Positions 20,225-32,282 of a DNA stretch of 64,000 bases are shown piece after piece. A program made the translations under genes and the position numbers. The notes under the pieces are model-generated. The model saw only the letters and a program-made list of their open reading frames with translations. It did not search any database and had not been told where the DNA came from. Position 1 is the stretch's first letter. Each line of letters begins with the position of its first letter. Source of the stretch: Sepioteuthis lessoniana (taxonomy: Eukaryota > Mollusca > Cephalopoda > Myopsida > Loliginidae); contig OY757915.1 of assembly GCA_963585895.1 (NCBI GenBank), forward strand, positions 96,787,405 through 96,851,404, read 5' to 3'.

Positions 20225-20575
20225 TCATGTGTGTCTTGGGCATGAAACTAAACTGAATCTGATGGTTAGGCTCCAAACTTGGAACTTTTGGGAATGCACC
20301 CTTTCATTGTCATTACTCCTAGGTTCACTAAAATCCAGAATGGTAGTACATGGTAAGGCCCCATCTTTGAGTCAAATAGACCTATTTAATCACTTACTCT
20401 AGTTGAAACGATTTAACTGTGTGCAAACAAATGAACTCTGACTTGTTAAAAAAATAATGATACATACAAACTATACGCTTACAAATCATATATAATGTAT
20501 ACATTATAAACTTGATATGGCATTAAATAATTCACGAGGGTTGATATACCATAAAGCACAACCAAACACAGTGAT
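20225..20575 (+). mobile_element. SINE family A, head-to-tail
   Basis: 'ctgatggttaggctccaaac', 'atggtagtacatggtaaggc', the internal 'aacgatttaactgtgtgca' unit and the tail 'gatatggcattaaataattc', 'acgagggttgatatacc'. Lacks the first 50 or so head bases. Confidence 0.65.
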
Positions 20576-20579
20576 GAAG

Positions 20580-20625
20580 GGAGTCTTCGTGGCATGACGG
20601 CTAACGTGCAAGACTGCGCCACCCG
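20580..20625 (+). mobile_element. SINE family D 5' scrap
   Basis: 'gagtcttcgtggcatgacgg', 'ctaacgtgcaagactgc' match the D A-box region of 970. It stops where the LINE fragment starts. Confidence 0.5.
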
Positions 20626-20890
20626 TCTTTATGGTCCATTGCTCTCGGGAGGTCTTCAAGGCTACATCCTGTATAGGCACAGAGCTGTTGTATATTAGTT
20701 CTCGCTGGTCCTGCCTTTGTTCGTCCATGTGAACAGGTCCACAGGTATATGTCACTTATGAATTCGTTCCTACTTCTCCAGCAGTGTCCCGGATGTCTGG
20801 TTCGTCTATCTTGGATAGTTTTCGTGATTGGTGGTAGGTGGCCGTATAGCTGCTGTTTTGTGGGGTATTGCCTCCTGGACTTGTTCAATG
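20613..20890 (-). pseudogene. LINE 3' end fragment
   Basis: The minus-strand frame encodes YPTKQQLYGHLPPITKTIQ, RRTRHPGHCWRSRNEFISD, LWTCSHGRTKAGPARTNIQQ and CSLEDLPRAMDHKDGWR. This is the C-terminal part of the non-LTR retrotransposon protein also seen at 55335-56090; the reverse transcriptase domain is absent. Open but truncated on both sides. Confidence 0.75.
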
Positions 20891-20914
20891 TTGCTCACAG
20901 CATTGTTGTTTTTT

Positions 20915-21006
20915 TTTCACTAAGCTTTTTGCTTAGATGTGGCAGAAGACTGTATGAATGGGGCACCCAATGAGACTCGAATTCACTTGTGAAGGTTTGC
21001 TAGTCT
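20915..21006 (-). mobile_element. SINE family E, split by solo LTR A
   Basis: 'ctaagctttttgcttagatg', 'gaatggggcacccaatgaga', 'ggtttgctagtct' match 60912-61040. The element is interrupted at GTCT by the LTR; continuation 'agcttgctaacc' follows at 21608. Confidence 0.62.
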
Positions 21007-21603
21007 TGTTGTATATTGACCTTCGACCCGGCCAAACATGCCATTCCAAAGGGATGCACCGGAAGGAAATGACACATTCTGATGGCAGTTATGAGAAGAA
21101 ATCGCGTAGGCGGACTTGGCTGATAATATGGGACAAGGTAAAATCCCATGGTACACTCATAGACTGATGCACCGGAAGAGAGTAACCTGTGAACTACATG
21201 ACAGTTATTTCCGCTTGATGACAATCAAACATGCAATTCCAGAGATATTGTGTGTGCGATTGAACTATTATATAACTCGGTGAAGACAGGAAGTCAGTTT
21301 TTGGAGACCAGACCAGTTAGTGACAAGAGGCGGTAGAGAAAGCCCGCACTCAGCGGAGTGGGCCTCAGGCCCCTCGGTTGAGCAGCCCTAGAGAACGAGA
21401 AAGACACAACGCTGATGGCCATAAGAGTGGGGGGGTCAATATATTGCAGTTCTGTTCGGTCTCCAACTCCCTCTCACACGCAACCTTTCAAATAAAGTGA
21501 GAGGTATATTTTTTTAAAGAAGTCTTCGTTCGTCTTTTAATCATTGCGTCAATATGTATTCTACATGTATATGTGTATAGTTGTAGCATATGACTATACA
21601 ACA
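21007..21603 (+). mobile_element. Solo LTR 'A' (597 bp)
   Basis: Begins TGTTGTATA and ends TATACAACA, a perfect 9-base terminal inverted repeat of TG...CA type. It is flanked by the 4-base duplication GTCT (21003-21006 and 21604-21607). A TATA-like TTATATAAC lies near 21269 and an AATAAA near 21492, as expected for U3 and R. It sits inside an E-type SINE. No internal retrotransposon coding region or second LTR is adjacent, so it is a solo LTR; the 4-base duplication fits a Ty3/gypsy-type integrase but other LTR groups are possible. Similar in ends and 3' part to LTR 'B' at 39833. Confidence 0.8.
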
Positions 21604-21722
21604 GTCTAGCTTGCTAACCACCCAAGCTACCCATATTGGCATCCATGTTTCCGGTCACCAGAATACTGCATTTACTCTATGGCCGAAGCAGAACCTAACA
21701 GATGATATTTATCTACATTTGA

Positions 21723-22078
21723 ATGCTTTATATTCAAAGAAGGGAAGATGAGTTGACGGACTCCCCACCTCCACAAAAAAAAAGAAGATTAAAAAGAAAC
21801 TTCATGAAACCAGTTCGTCGGAGTTTTACCCGACTCATGCTAGAGGAAAAGACGGTTGCTATTTTCAGGGAGTAGTCCCCAAACCAAAAACGGAAGACTT
21901 GAATACTTGCATGGGTGGGGTTATGGGAGCAAAGCAACAATATGCGTGGGTGTGGGAAAGTGGTCTTTTCAAGATGAAATGTCGAGGCAAAAATTGTGGT
22001 AGGAATCTCGAGGAAGACTCGAGGAAAAGTAAATATAAGATCGTGATGAGAAAATGCTTCGCAGATTCTCTTCAATAG
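21723..22078 (+). pseudogene. Protein-like remnant, copy 2
   Basis: Duplicate of 367-724. The first frame here ends after 'EEKTVAIFRE', because two bases are missing relative to copy 1; the downstream frame ending FADSLQ is unchanged. See the copy 1 entry for the limits of this call. Confidence 0.22.
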
Positions 22079-22323
22079 CGTAATCTATATCACTATTCTA
22101 ATCACCTCCAGCAACACGAGACCACCCACTCCTAAATTTCACCTCAGAGTGACCTTTACCCAACACTCATGAACATAATTGGGTTCATTGCGAGTCTCCA
22201 AAAAGCTGACGTAGCCATAAAAAGTGAAACACCTTTAACAAAATTCTCTGCCTAATCTTGAAGACCCCAATTAAAGGTATGTTTATTTCATTTATTTATT
22301 CTTTTTTTCCTAAATCGACAAAA

Positions 22324-22529
22324 GGGGAGTTCCCGTGGTGTAGTAGTTAGCGTGCAAGACTGCGATAATAGACTGCGATTAAGCAAGTTCGAACTCCAGT
22401 TGCGGCATTACGTTCACTTTTGGACTTATAACCTTGAAAAAGTTATGAACTCCATTTTCTTTAAGCTATGGGTTGCATTAGATAATCCACAAAGGTTGAT
22501 ATGCCATTAAATAAAGAAATTAAACCAAA
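22324..22529 (+). mobile_element. SINE family D (copy 2)
   Basis: Duplicate of the D SINE at 970-1175, with the same A-box, B-box and 3' tail. Confidence 0.7.
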
Positions 22530-22690
22530 CAAAATTGGCGAAAGACGAAACACCAAACATGTTTTTCGCTGGAGAAGTGATCACAACAGAAATAATTCAG
22601 TTATTCTAACAAAGAAATTTTGGTGGCAAATATATCAATTAGAAATGAAACATATAACTGAAACTTCTTATCTGGGTGTAAATTGTAAAT

Positions 22691-22744
<54 letters not shown>

Positions 22745-23344
22745 TCCATAAAATGTTTGTTTTGTATATTAGCATAGAGTTAACGAACATTTTGTCTATT
22801 CTGTATAAGTCTCTCATTATCAACATTACAGTTATTTTTCTTGGTTAATTATAATGATCACATTGAGCGTAAACTAAGCACACTATCTTCATTAAGTTGT
22901 AGATTATATTGGAAATGGCTTAGTTCTTTAAATAAAAGTATCTTAATATTATTAAATAAACAAAAGTATCATTACGATTGCCGTGTTACGATCATGTACA
23001 TACAACAATGGAGCTATTATAATTTAGATAATTTTAACTCAATTTTTGAGAACGCTAAGACTAAGCAATGCTTATCAGATAACAAGTGAACATTGTTGTT
23101 ACGATAAAGCGACCCATTGAATCGATCAGGATTCTGATTTATTGATTGCCTGTCATTTTTTTGGGACGTTGCTTAGGAAATTTTTGCTTCAGAAAGACAA
23201 ACTACACTCGATATAATGAATATTTTGTAGCTTACAAACTAGTTACTCTGCCATCAGGACAATGAATAATAATCTATTTATATAGAATACAACGTGACTT
23301 ATCGTGTCATCTATAGATAAGTACCCTAACCTAAATATTTTGGT

Positions 23345-23568
23345 TCTATCCGTGGGGCTTAGAATAAGCCGACTATCCACCGAAGAGGGATGATCCCTTC
23401 AAGTGGTGTCCTGAGGTATCATACTAGATTGCAGGTGATGGTGAGGTTCTAATTCTAAAGATCTAGGGAGTGTTGTGCACCCCTTCATTGCCATTACTCC
23501 AAGGTATACTCTGACCCAGAATGGTAGTACCTGTTAGGTCCCATCTTTGTGTCGAAAAGATATCTTTG
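23345..23568 (+). mobile_element. SINE family A, head fragment (copy 2)
   Basis: Duplicate of the A head at 1991-2215. Confidence 0.65.
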
Positions 23569-24009
23569 AAAAGTATTGGTATTGGATAGGATTGCTTGAA
23601 ACCATATATCTGTATGCACACAAATGGATATTATTAAACAGGGATAATAACTTTAACCTAATTGTGTATAAATTATTAGTATTATATGGGAATAGAATAT
23701 TATAGATAATATGATAGATATCATTTAACTATGCAAACAAAATGTAATTAAAAAAATTGATTGCAAGAGGACGTTGAAAATATAATCATGATTGTAATCA
23801 AATTTCGTCATTAGTTGTTAAATAAACAAGAAAAAAAACAAAATTGTATATATGAATAGTAAATTTTTTTTCTAAACCGAAGATATATCAGGATTTTATT
23901 ATTTCTTGTGGAATATGTTACTCTCAAAACGGATACCATTAGCTGTTATTTACTACTAACCTTAATAGCTCTGAAACTCTTTAACAAAAAATATGAATTT
24001 GTCGCACTC

Positions 24010-24058
<49 letters not shown>

Positions 24059-24062
<4 letters not shown>

Positions 24063-24161
24063 AAAAAGTAAAGTTGGCGACCGTAGTCGAGGGTGACCCG
24101 AAGGCTCCCTTTTCGATAGCTACTACACCATGGTGTAGGGGAGGGCGCTACTCCTTTCCCT

Positions 24162-24163
<2 letters not shown>
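24059..24163 (-). mobile_element. SINE family C, 3' fragment (copy 2)
   Basis: Duplicate of 2720-2823, again bounded on both sides by (TA)n. Confidence 0.7.
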
Positions 24164-24198
<35 letters not shown>

Positions 24199-24200
<2 letters not shown>

Positions 24201-24468
24201 GGTGTAATACTTATCCTCATAGAAAATGGAAACAGCGAACTGAGTTCAAATCCTGAACAAGGATGTTTGGATTTCCTATAGGGTCAATACTCTTGTAAAA
24301 GGTATGAATCCAACTATTTTCTCTTCAGCCATGGGTAGATAGTGGGACAAACTGGGCTCTTTAACCTTGGTATGGCAACGGGTATAAGAGAAGCAGAACT
24401 GAATTCAAACATGTTAAACTCCGTTCAAAAACTGATTTTGTGTCATATCCTACTCGTGCATTGGGTTT

Positions 24469-24470
<2 letters not shown>
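24199..24470 (+). mobile_element. SINE family B (copy 2)
   Basis: Duplicate of the B SINE at 2865-3136. Confidence 0.65.
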
Positions 24471-24548
<78 letters not shown>

Positions 24549-24776
24549 TTTGAGAGGTGTAGCAATTTTTGTTTCCGTTAAAAATAATACGTAATATCTA
24601 TTTTGATTGTATTATGTTCTAAGGGAAATATTAAAATGTTGGTATGTTTGGTTTTTAATAAAACCAATTTTTTTTTTATTAAACAGCTGATTTGGTTGTA
24701 TTTATTGGTGAGGGATATAGATGATAGAGCTATTATAATAATAATGATAATCAATAAATATATATTATATATATAT

Positions 24777-24965
24777 TTAATCCATGGAAAATATTGTCTT
24801 GCAACCTAAGGTTTCTTGAAGTTTTTAAAATCGAAAATGCGACAAAATATTTTGTATTTTGTTGCATTTTCGATTTTCAATTTCATTCCATCTTCTTAAC
24901 TGCTTGACAAATGTTGTTATAAACTTCAAGAAACCTTTGGTTTCAGAACAATATTTTCCATAGAT

Positions 24966-24968
<3 letters not shown>
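24777..24968. mobile_element. Fold-back/MITE-like element (copy 2)
   Basis: Duplicate of 3441-3632 with both pairs of inverted arms conserved. Confidence 0.65.
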
Positions 24969-25024
<56 letters not shown>

Positions 25025-25250
25025 GCTGTAACTCGTAGTAAATAAACGATAAAAACAAGTATGATATCATTTAAAAACAAATATTGATAATGTTAATTTA
25101 CTTCTAAATCTATGATATCAAGATTTTATTATTTCTAGTGGAATCAAAACGGATATTATCAAGTGCTATTTATTACTGTTCTCTACAGCATTGAAACGCT
25201 GTAACGAAAGATATGAATTTATTGCAGCCTAAAAATAAGTATACACTAAT

Positions 25251-25858
25251 GTATATTGATACATATTTGATTAAACATTATAGACATTTTTATTTGTATA
25301 TTTTTTTTTTGTTAATCCTTTCGAGTTGCTGTATCGATCTTATGATATCCGGCGGGTATTGTTTGATAAACCTTTCATAATTAGTTATTTCCCACGTACT
25401 TTCTGTCCAAACTTGGGCTATCACCAGGGGAGATGTAGTACATTTGTTTCTATAAAATAACAAGCCAAAACTATAGATTCTCGATGCACTACATATTAGA
25501 AATGCACGACCCAAACTTAATAGAATTAATTTTGAACCAGTGTTAATGAATTTAAATGTCTTTAGCTACTGACGCTATTTATAGAAACAAATTTTAAAAA
25601 GTAAACGCTCCACAGTATAAACGCCCATTCTTACAAAGTAGAAATGTATATGCCAAGGTTACATCACTTTTGCAATATACACACTCCTGATGATGGCCTA
25701 AAGTTGAACAGAAAGTACTTGGGGAAATAACTAATTATAAAAAAATTATTTACCAATTCCTGCCGGATATCATAAAATCGATATGGCAACTCGAATTGAT
25801 TAACAAAAAAATATGTAGACAAAAAATATCTATAATGTTCAATCAGATATGTATCAAT
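25251..25858. repeat. Long imperfect inverted repeat (copy 2)
   Basis: Duplicate of 3907-4514. Confidence 0.65.
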
Positions 25859-25884
25859 GAAGAAATGCTGCCCAAATATTCATT

Positions 25885-27134
25885 TGCCCAGTCGGTTGGG
25901 GCTGTAGAATACACAGACTGCACCTCTGCAGAGGGGTAAGACCCACCCCCACAAGTGTCCTGGATATGACACTAAACAATCTGATGGTGAGATTCCAGTA
26001 ATGCTGGTGCTTTGGGGAATGTGGAGTACCCCTTTATTGCCATCGCTCCCAGGTCCACTCTGGCCCGCCGTGGTTGCACCTGATAAGGGTCCTATCTATG
26101 AGTTAAATAGAACTAAACTGTGCTTCCTTCACAATACTGATTTTTGCATTTCTACTGCGTACTTATGCTAAAATTAATTGCTCAAAATAGAACTGTTTTG
26201 ACGTCTAAACTGTGTACTTATGCTAAACTGAATTATCTGAAATAAAACTATTTTGACATTTAAATCTGTGTATTGCCCAGTCAGCTGGGACAGTAGAATA
26301 CACCGACTGCACCTCTTCACCTCCACCGATGAGTGTCCTGTATATGACATTAAACAATCTGATGGTAAGATTGCAGTGATGCTGGGGCTTTGGGGAATAC
26401 AGAACACCCCTTCATTGCCATTGCTCCCAGGTCCACTCTGGCCCGGCATGGTAACACCTGATTGGGCCCTATCTATGGGTTAAATAGAACTAACGGCATA
26501 CTTATGCTAAACTGAATAACTTAAAATAGAAATGTTTTTGACTATTAAACTGTACTTACATTTAAACTGCCTGCTTATGCTGAACTGATTTTTTTTAATT
26601 GAACTGTTTTTTGACATTGAAACTGTACTTACACTAAATTGGTTTGTTTAATATAGAACTGTTTTGACATTTGACTGTGTGTAAACAAAATCTGTACTTA
26701 TAAAAACTGGATTGTTTGAATTAGAACGGCTTGACTAAACTGACTAGCTAGAAATAAAAAGGTTTTTTTACGATTAAACTTTACTTACATTTAAACTGCG
26801 TGCTTATGCTAAACTGAATTGTTTGAAATGGAACTGTTTTTGACATTGAAACTATACTTACACTTAACTGAATTGTTATATATAGAACTGTTTTGACATT
26901 TTACTGTGTAAACAAAATCTGTACTTATACTAAACTGAACTAGTTGAATTAGCACTGTTTGACTAAACGGAATAGCTTGGAATAAAAAATGTATTTGACA
27001 ATTAAACTGTGTACTCTTGCTAAACGGAATTGTTTGAAATAGATCTGATTATTTACATAAAAAATGGATTTGGCGTTAAATAATCTACAAGGGTTGATAT
27101 GCCATAAAAACCAACCACACACCCAACCAACCAA
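25885..27134 (+). mobile_element. SINE family A composite (copy 2)
   Basis: Duplicate of 4541-5790 with the same two heads, tandem body and tail. Confidence 0.7.
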
Positions 27135-27770
27135 ATATACATATTTTAAACTTATATATATTTACTGAGATGTGTAGCAATTTCGGTTACAGAGTTTCAA
27201 TGGTGTGATAAGTAATACGTTTGGATTGTATAATGTTCCGTTAAAATTTTTAAATTTTTGTATATTTGGTTTAGAAGAAAATTAATTTGTCATTCCGAAT
27301 GTGTCGTTGCTGCAAACTAATCTCTTGTAAGAATACAAAAACAGACAATGTACAAGAATGTATGTGTCTCTAATGATGTGAGAACGATAGCTGTACAAAG
27401 TTTGTGTATCTGATAGTAAGGCTCCCGTCTTGGAGTTTAGGGAATGTGGAGTACCCCTTCGTTACAGTAACTCTCAGTTTCACTCAGACTCGGAGTGGTC
27501 GTACCTGTTAGGGTCCAATCTATGAGTCAAATGTTCAATCTTTTGCTTGGCGTTATTATCATTATTTGAAATCATATAGCTGTAAAAAAGTTGTTCGTAT
27601 TAGAATATGTGGTTGATGGAATTACTGGTTTTAAATAGCAATATTGGAAGCATTTAAGTGGGTGGGGGGTTAGAAAAATGAGCTGTGACTCATTTTAAGA
27701 TGAGGTTGTCTACAAACTATATTCTCGCAAATCATATATATACGTGTATATTTGGCATTGAGTAGTCATC

Positions 27771-28024
27771 AGCGAGCCATTGGTATAATGAGTAGACTGT
27801 TCGCCAATGGTCCGGGAGACTGGGGTTCAATCCCAGGTCGAGTCATACTCTCAGTATAATAAAGTACGGATCAAGAGTAAAGTGGAGTAATCCAGGGAAT
27901 GGAGTAGAGCCCTCCCCTACACCTCCGTGTTATAGCTATTGAAAAGAGAGCCTTTAGGTCACCCTTGACTAAGGTCGCCAACTTTACTTACTTCATCAAG
28001 GGTTGATATGCCATTTAACCAAAT
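27771..28024 (+). mobile_element. SINE family C, full length (copy 2)
   Basis: Duplicate of 6427-6680. Confidence 0.72.
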
Positions 28025-29028
28025 AACCTCACCTTGCCTAAATTTGTAATTTAAATCCTCACACTTCAATATAAAACTGAGACGAGCGAAGTTTAAATGA
28101 TGTATTTCATTGGAAGCAATAAAATCAGATGTAAGGGAGGTAACTAAAAAAAACAGTAAATTATTACAGATTTTTTGTATTATTTCAATACGTAAACTGA
28201 ATTTTTAGCACAACTTTACTTAAGGAGCGAACTGACTGAGATCATGCCACCTGGGCAAAAAGGGTTATCCCCCTTATTCCATCTTATCCTATCATTCATT
28301 TAATACTACAGAGATGTACAATCTTAATCAGGCATTACTTTCTAAAGCTTCATGTCTAAAAACTCTAGAGAAATATATCAGGGTCTTGATTTCTAGTTTT
28401 ACGACGTACCATTACGAATATATCTAGTGGAGTATATCGATGAATCAGTATGGATTCCTAGTGTTGAAACTTTCTTGTTAAAACACAATAATTCATTTGA
28501 GGCCTCTTCAAAAATGATTTTTACTGTTTAGATTTCTGGAGTTTTGCGCTTTGGCCGCTCCAGCTTTAACTTTTATCTGTATTATTTTAACATATAAAAT
28601 TTATCCTTACAAAGTATTTTAGTTTTCCTTTTCTTTTTAATTGTTAATACTTATAAGATATAAATGTGTGACTTTATAAAGTCAGTCAAATGATTTTGGT
28701 AATTTGTTGTTGGTTGGTTTTACGGCATGTCAAATTTTGTTGTGTTATTGACAATTATAGTTTCAATTAATTATTCTTAATTCCTTTGGACACAGTGATA
28801 TGTTTTCAAGTAGTTTTATTTAATATCAACTTGTGAGCAGTTGTATGGTTTCAAGTAAAAATTCTTATTCAATTCTAATAAATATAATTAATGGTAGTAC
28901 TTGGGGAAAATTCCTCTACTATAAAACAATAGATTTTTTGTAAACAACCGAAGAAAGAGGAATAATATACATAAAACAAAAACTCCGCTTCATTTATTTG
29001 TTAATCAGTTTAATAATACTAACAAAAG

Positions 29029-29029
<1 letters not shown>

Positions 29030-29064
<35 letters not shown>
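29030..29064. repeat. (ATCT)n array (copy 2, shorter)
   Basis: About 9 units against about 15 in copy 1. Confidence 0.92.
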
Positions 29065-29504
29065 CGTTTTTTTTCTGTCTCCCTTGACTTTCTTTTCCTT
29101 CCTCCCTCCTTTCCTTAGATTCCGTTGAAACAGACGATAAATGTCTTATGCATACTGTTACAGCTTCATCTCTCTTTTTTCCTTTGCTTTCTTTTTCTCT
29201 CTGATGTGTAGTGTGTTCTTTTTCTTTCCTTTTTTTCCTCAGCCAAAACAGAAAAATAGTTCCTTATTTATCTGAAGTGATGTCAATGCGTATCATTCAA
29301 ACACACGCGTTCATATCGTATTCTATTAATATTATTGATTATTATTTGATAACAATTATATATCTTCAGTTAACTATTCTTATCAAGGTTTTAGGATTGA
29401 TAAAGTTCAATCGTTTTAAACATTTCATACTTTGTGTTGAATTAATGCTTAAAAGCATTGTGATTCGTTATCAATTTAAGCATTATCTCAGATCTATTCG
29501 TTAG

Positions 29505-29660
29505 GGCTCCTACAGCTACCACTGATCTGGGTCAGAGTGGACCTGGGAATAATGGTAACAAAGGAGTGACTTATACTCTCTTGAATTCCCAAACTGGAGC
29601 CACATCACTGAATGCAGTCTAGAGTCATACACAGAACAGTCCAATTTGTGGCACTGGGAG
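29505..29660 (-). mobile_element. SINE family A fragment (copy 2)
   Basis: Duplicate of 8192-8350 without several of its one-base indels. Confidence 0.55.
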
Positions 29661-29837
29661 AAGAAAAGATTTAACCGGGTGGTATTTGGGGAAAATAACT
29701 TTAAATTGTTGAAGTAATAGTGAACCAAATATCTATGTACAATAACTTAGCAAAAAAAAAAAATAACAAAGCAAAAAACAACCTTGTTATACCTATGAGA
29801 AATTACATTATAAGTTGTTATAATATATATAAAGGTT

Positions 29838-29909
<72 letters not shown>

Positions 29910-30133
29910 ATACATCATTATATTTTTTCATATATAACCATTTTTTCTTGCAAATTCTTCCTCTTACCTCAAGTAAAGTTCTCTTTTTATAAATTCTCAT
30001 CCAACTTTTTTCTCCTACTCTTTAAATAAATGCATACGGTTTCTCATTGTGTTTATCATTTTAAATGCTCTTTCCCCAGAAGATGGCTCTAGCTAGGGCC
30101 AAAAATACTCGAGAAGAATATGTTGCCAATATG

Positions 30134-30160
30134 AATTCATTCCATCCAGATATCAAACGA

Positions 30161-30236
<76 letters not shown>

Positions 30237-30277
30237 CATGTGTGTGTGAGTCGTTTGATATCTGGATGGAATGAATT
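30134..30277. repeat. Perfect 37-base palindrome arms around CA/TA/TG array
   Basis: The left arm 30134-30170 (AATTCATTCCATCCAGATAT...) is exactly complementary to the right arm 30241-30277 (...ATATCTGGATGGAATGAATT). Between them lie a long (CA)n, then (TA)n, then ACATG. The left flank reads MALARAKNTREEYVANMNS in one frame, which is protein-like but unidentified. Confidence 0.88.
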
Positions 30278-30286
30278 TATATAGGA

Positions 30287-30333
<47 letters not shown>

Positions 30334-30336
<3 letters not shown>

Positions 30337-30511
30337 TGATGTACTCCTATGGACCCCACATATGGCCGTGCAAAAGCAGGACGACCAGCTCGAACTTACA
30401 TACAGCAACTATGGATGTAACCCCGAAGACCTGCCGGAGGCGATGAATGATAAGGAGAAGTGGCGAGAGAGGGTCAGGGATATCCTTGTAGGCGGCACGA
30501 CATGATGATGA

Positions 30512-30519
<8 letters not shown>
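30334..30519 (+). pseudogene. LINE 3' end fragment (copy 2)
   Basis: Duplicate of 9036-9222 without the extra A. It runs from the SDVLLWTP-like codons to a (GAT)n tail and then (TA)n. Confidence 0.72.
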
Positions 30520-30564
<45 letters not shown>

Positions 30565-30565
30565 T

Positions 30566-30722
30566 AAATGGAAGAAAATTCAACGTACAGTTACCGTGCC
30601 GTTATAAATTAATTTCGACGAATTGTACCCCTCCTTTTGTATGCCATCTGAAGTAGTGGGAAAAACTCGTCGAAATAAATCTATCATAACACATTAACTG
30701 TACGTGGAATTTTCTTTCATTT
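30566..30722. mobile_element. Short MITE with 28-base TIRs (157 bp)
   Basis: Arms AAATGGAAGAAAATTCAACG... and ...CGTGGAATTTTCTTTCATTT are inverted copies with two mismatches over 28 bases. An inner pair (ATTTCGACGA / TCGTCGAAAT) adds a second inverted repeat. No coding capacity. (TA)n lies close on both sides, which may be the target preference or later expansion. Confidence 0.68.
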
Positions 30723-30753
30723 ACGCTACTGATATACTTAATCTGTAAGTGAG

Positions 30754-30764
<11 letters not shown>

Positions 30765-30793
<29 letters not shown>

Positions 30794-32206
30794 CTTTAAG
30801 AAAAAACAACGAAACCAATCACAAAGGATTATAAATTTATTTCCATCCTGTTACGCATTTTTGAAATTTCCAAAAACACGAAAAAAAATTAACAGGACTT
30901 CTTCAGATCTTTTTGATAAAAAAACTAGAATAGACACAGAAGAGTGGGAGGGGATAGAAGAGTGGGAGGGGATAGAAGAGTGGGAGGGGATAGAAGAGTT
31001 ACCTCTTCATTAAGCCCACTTCCGTTTTAAATTTAAATTTCGGTTAGCAATATAGCAAATTTATTTATTTATTTATTTATTTAAATTTTTTTTAAAAATT
31101 AATATCTTTTAAAATTACATTTAGACTTAAATTACAGATATTTTTAATTAGATTTAAATTTTAAATAATAATCTCACGAAAAGATGCAGTAATAGATATA
31201 TTAAAACAAAAACAAATATTTAATTTACTCAAATATTTTAAATATTTTAAAATATTTAGACGGCATTAATCAGTTACACTTTTTATGCGTAGTACATATG
31301 TATTATATATTTTTTTCACAATTTTCTATCTAACAATTTATTTATTTATTCTCAAAATTAACTATAATTCTCAAAATAAGTTTATGCTTTTTAAAAAAAA
31401 AAATTATTTGTTTAATTATTTATAGTTTAAATTTGGCCCTATGTCTACACCTAGCTATTAGTTCATTTCTCTTATTTAATAATTCTCTTGGCTCAGGAAA
31501 AAGCAAAATGTGGATTTTTTCCTCAAGACACAGATTGCACCTACTATCGAAAGATTTTGGGGTACTAGATCTTTTCAGTATGGACCATTGAATGTCAGGG
31601 GTTAACCCTTTATTTTTTAATCCCCAATAATGTTTTGATAGAGCAGTTTGATTTTTTTTATGCTCATGGGAGAAGGAATATTTATGATTTCCGTACCTAA
31701 TTTTAAAATTAGTAGATGAAACGCCAATATAATATTTCTTATCATTTATGTCCTCTTTTGGATAAATAATAGCTTGATATACTACGTTATCTAAATTACA
31801 CAAACCATCCATTGGACAATCACTTCGAGATTTACAATTTCATTCTATTTTTTTACTATTAATATTATTATTATTTACTCGGTTATGAAATTTATTAATT
31901 AATTCATTATTATGACTATTTATTATTTGAGAAATATTTTTAGTGCAAGAGTAACTTATTTTCAAGGTTTTCCTATTAAATATTTTATGTAATATATTAT
32001 CTTGTTTAAAATGTTTATCTATCAGTCTCAAAAAATATTTACCTACATCTATATTTGCTAGTTTACAAAAAGGGGGGTTAAACCATATTATTGCTCTGTA
32101 TTATTGGTACATTGAGCTCTTTACCAGGAAAATTTAAATATTCATTTATGAATAATTTCTTGTCCTGATGGAATTACTCCTAACTCCGGTTTAACTGGAC
32201 TAAGTA

Positions 32207-32210
<4 letters not shown>
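30765..32210 (-). mobile_element. Penelope-like element, 5'-truncated
   Basis: Minus-strand retroelement consisting of the end of the RT-linked region, a GIY-YIG endonuclease and about 600 bases of AT-rich 3' sequence. The 3' part includes a roughly 18-base minisatellite (GATAGAAGAGTGGGAGGG) near 30940-31000. It is bounded by (TA)n on both sides. The reverse transcriptase catalytic core is absent. Confidence 0.75.
31420..32100 (-). pseudogene. Penelope-like protein, linker plus GIY-YIG endonuclease domain
   Basis: An open frame from 32100 down to a stop at 31420-31422, interrupted by a single in-frame TGA at 31840-31842. Upstream of the TGA are WFNPPFCKL and LIDKHF...LHKIFNRKTLKISYSC, the region known between RT and endonuclease in Penelope-like proteins. 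After it: NCKSRSDCPMDGLC, KKYYIGVSS (the YIG half), KIRYGNHK with the likely catalytic Arg, then WSILKR and RCNLCLEEK with the likely catalytic Glu. These elements prime their own insertion with this nuclease. It lacks the RT core and is a dead 3' fragment. Confidence 0.8.

Positions 32211-32282
<72 letters not shown>

Noticed and set aside
21734..22075. 113-codon minus-strand frame in copy 2
   Set aside because: Antisense to the plus-strand protein-like remnant and shorter in copy 1; composition gives no recognisable protein.
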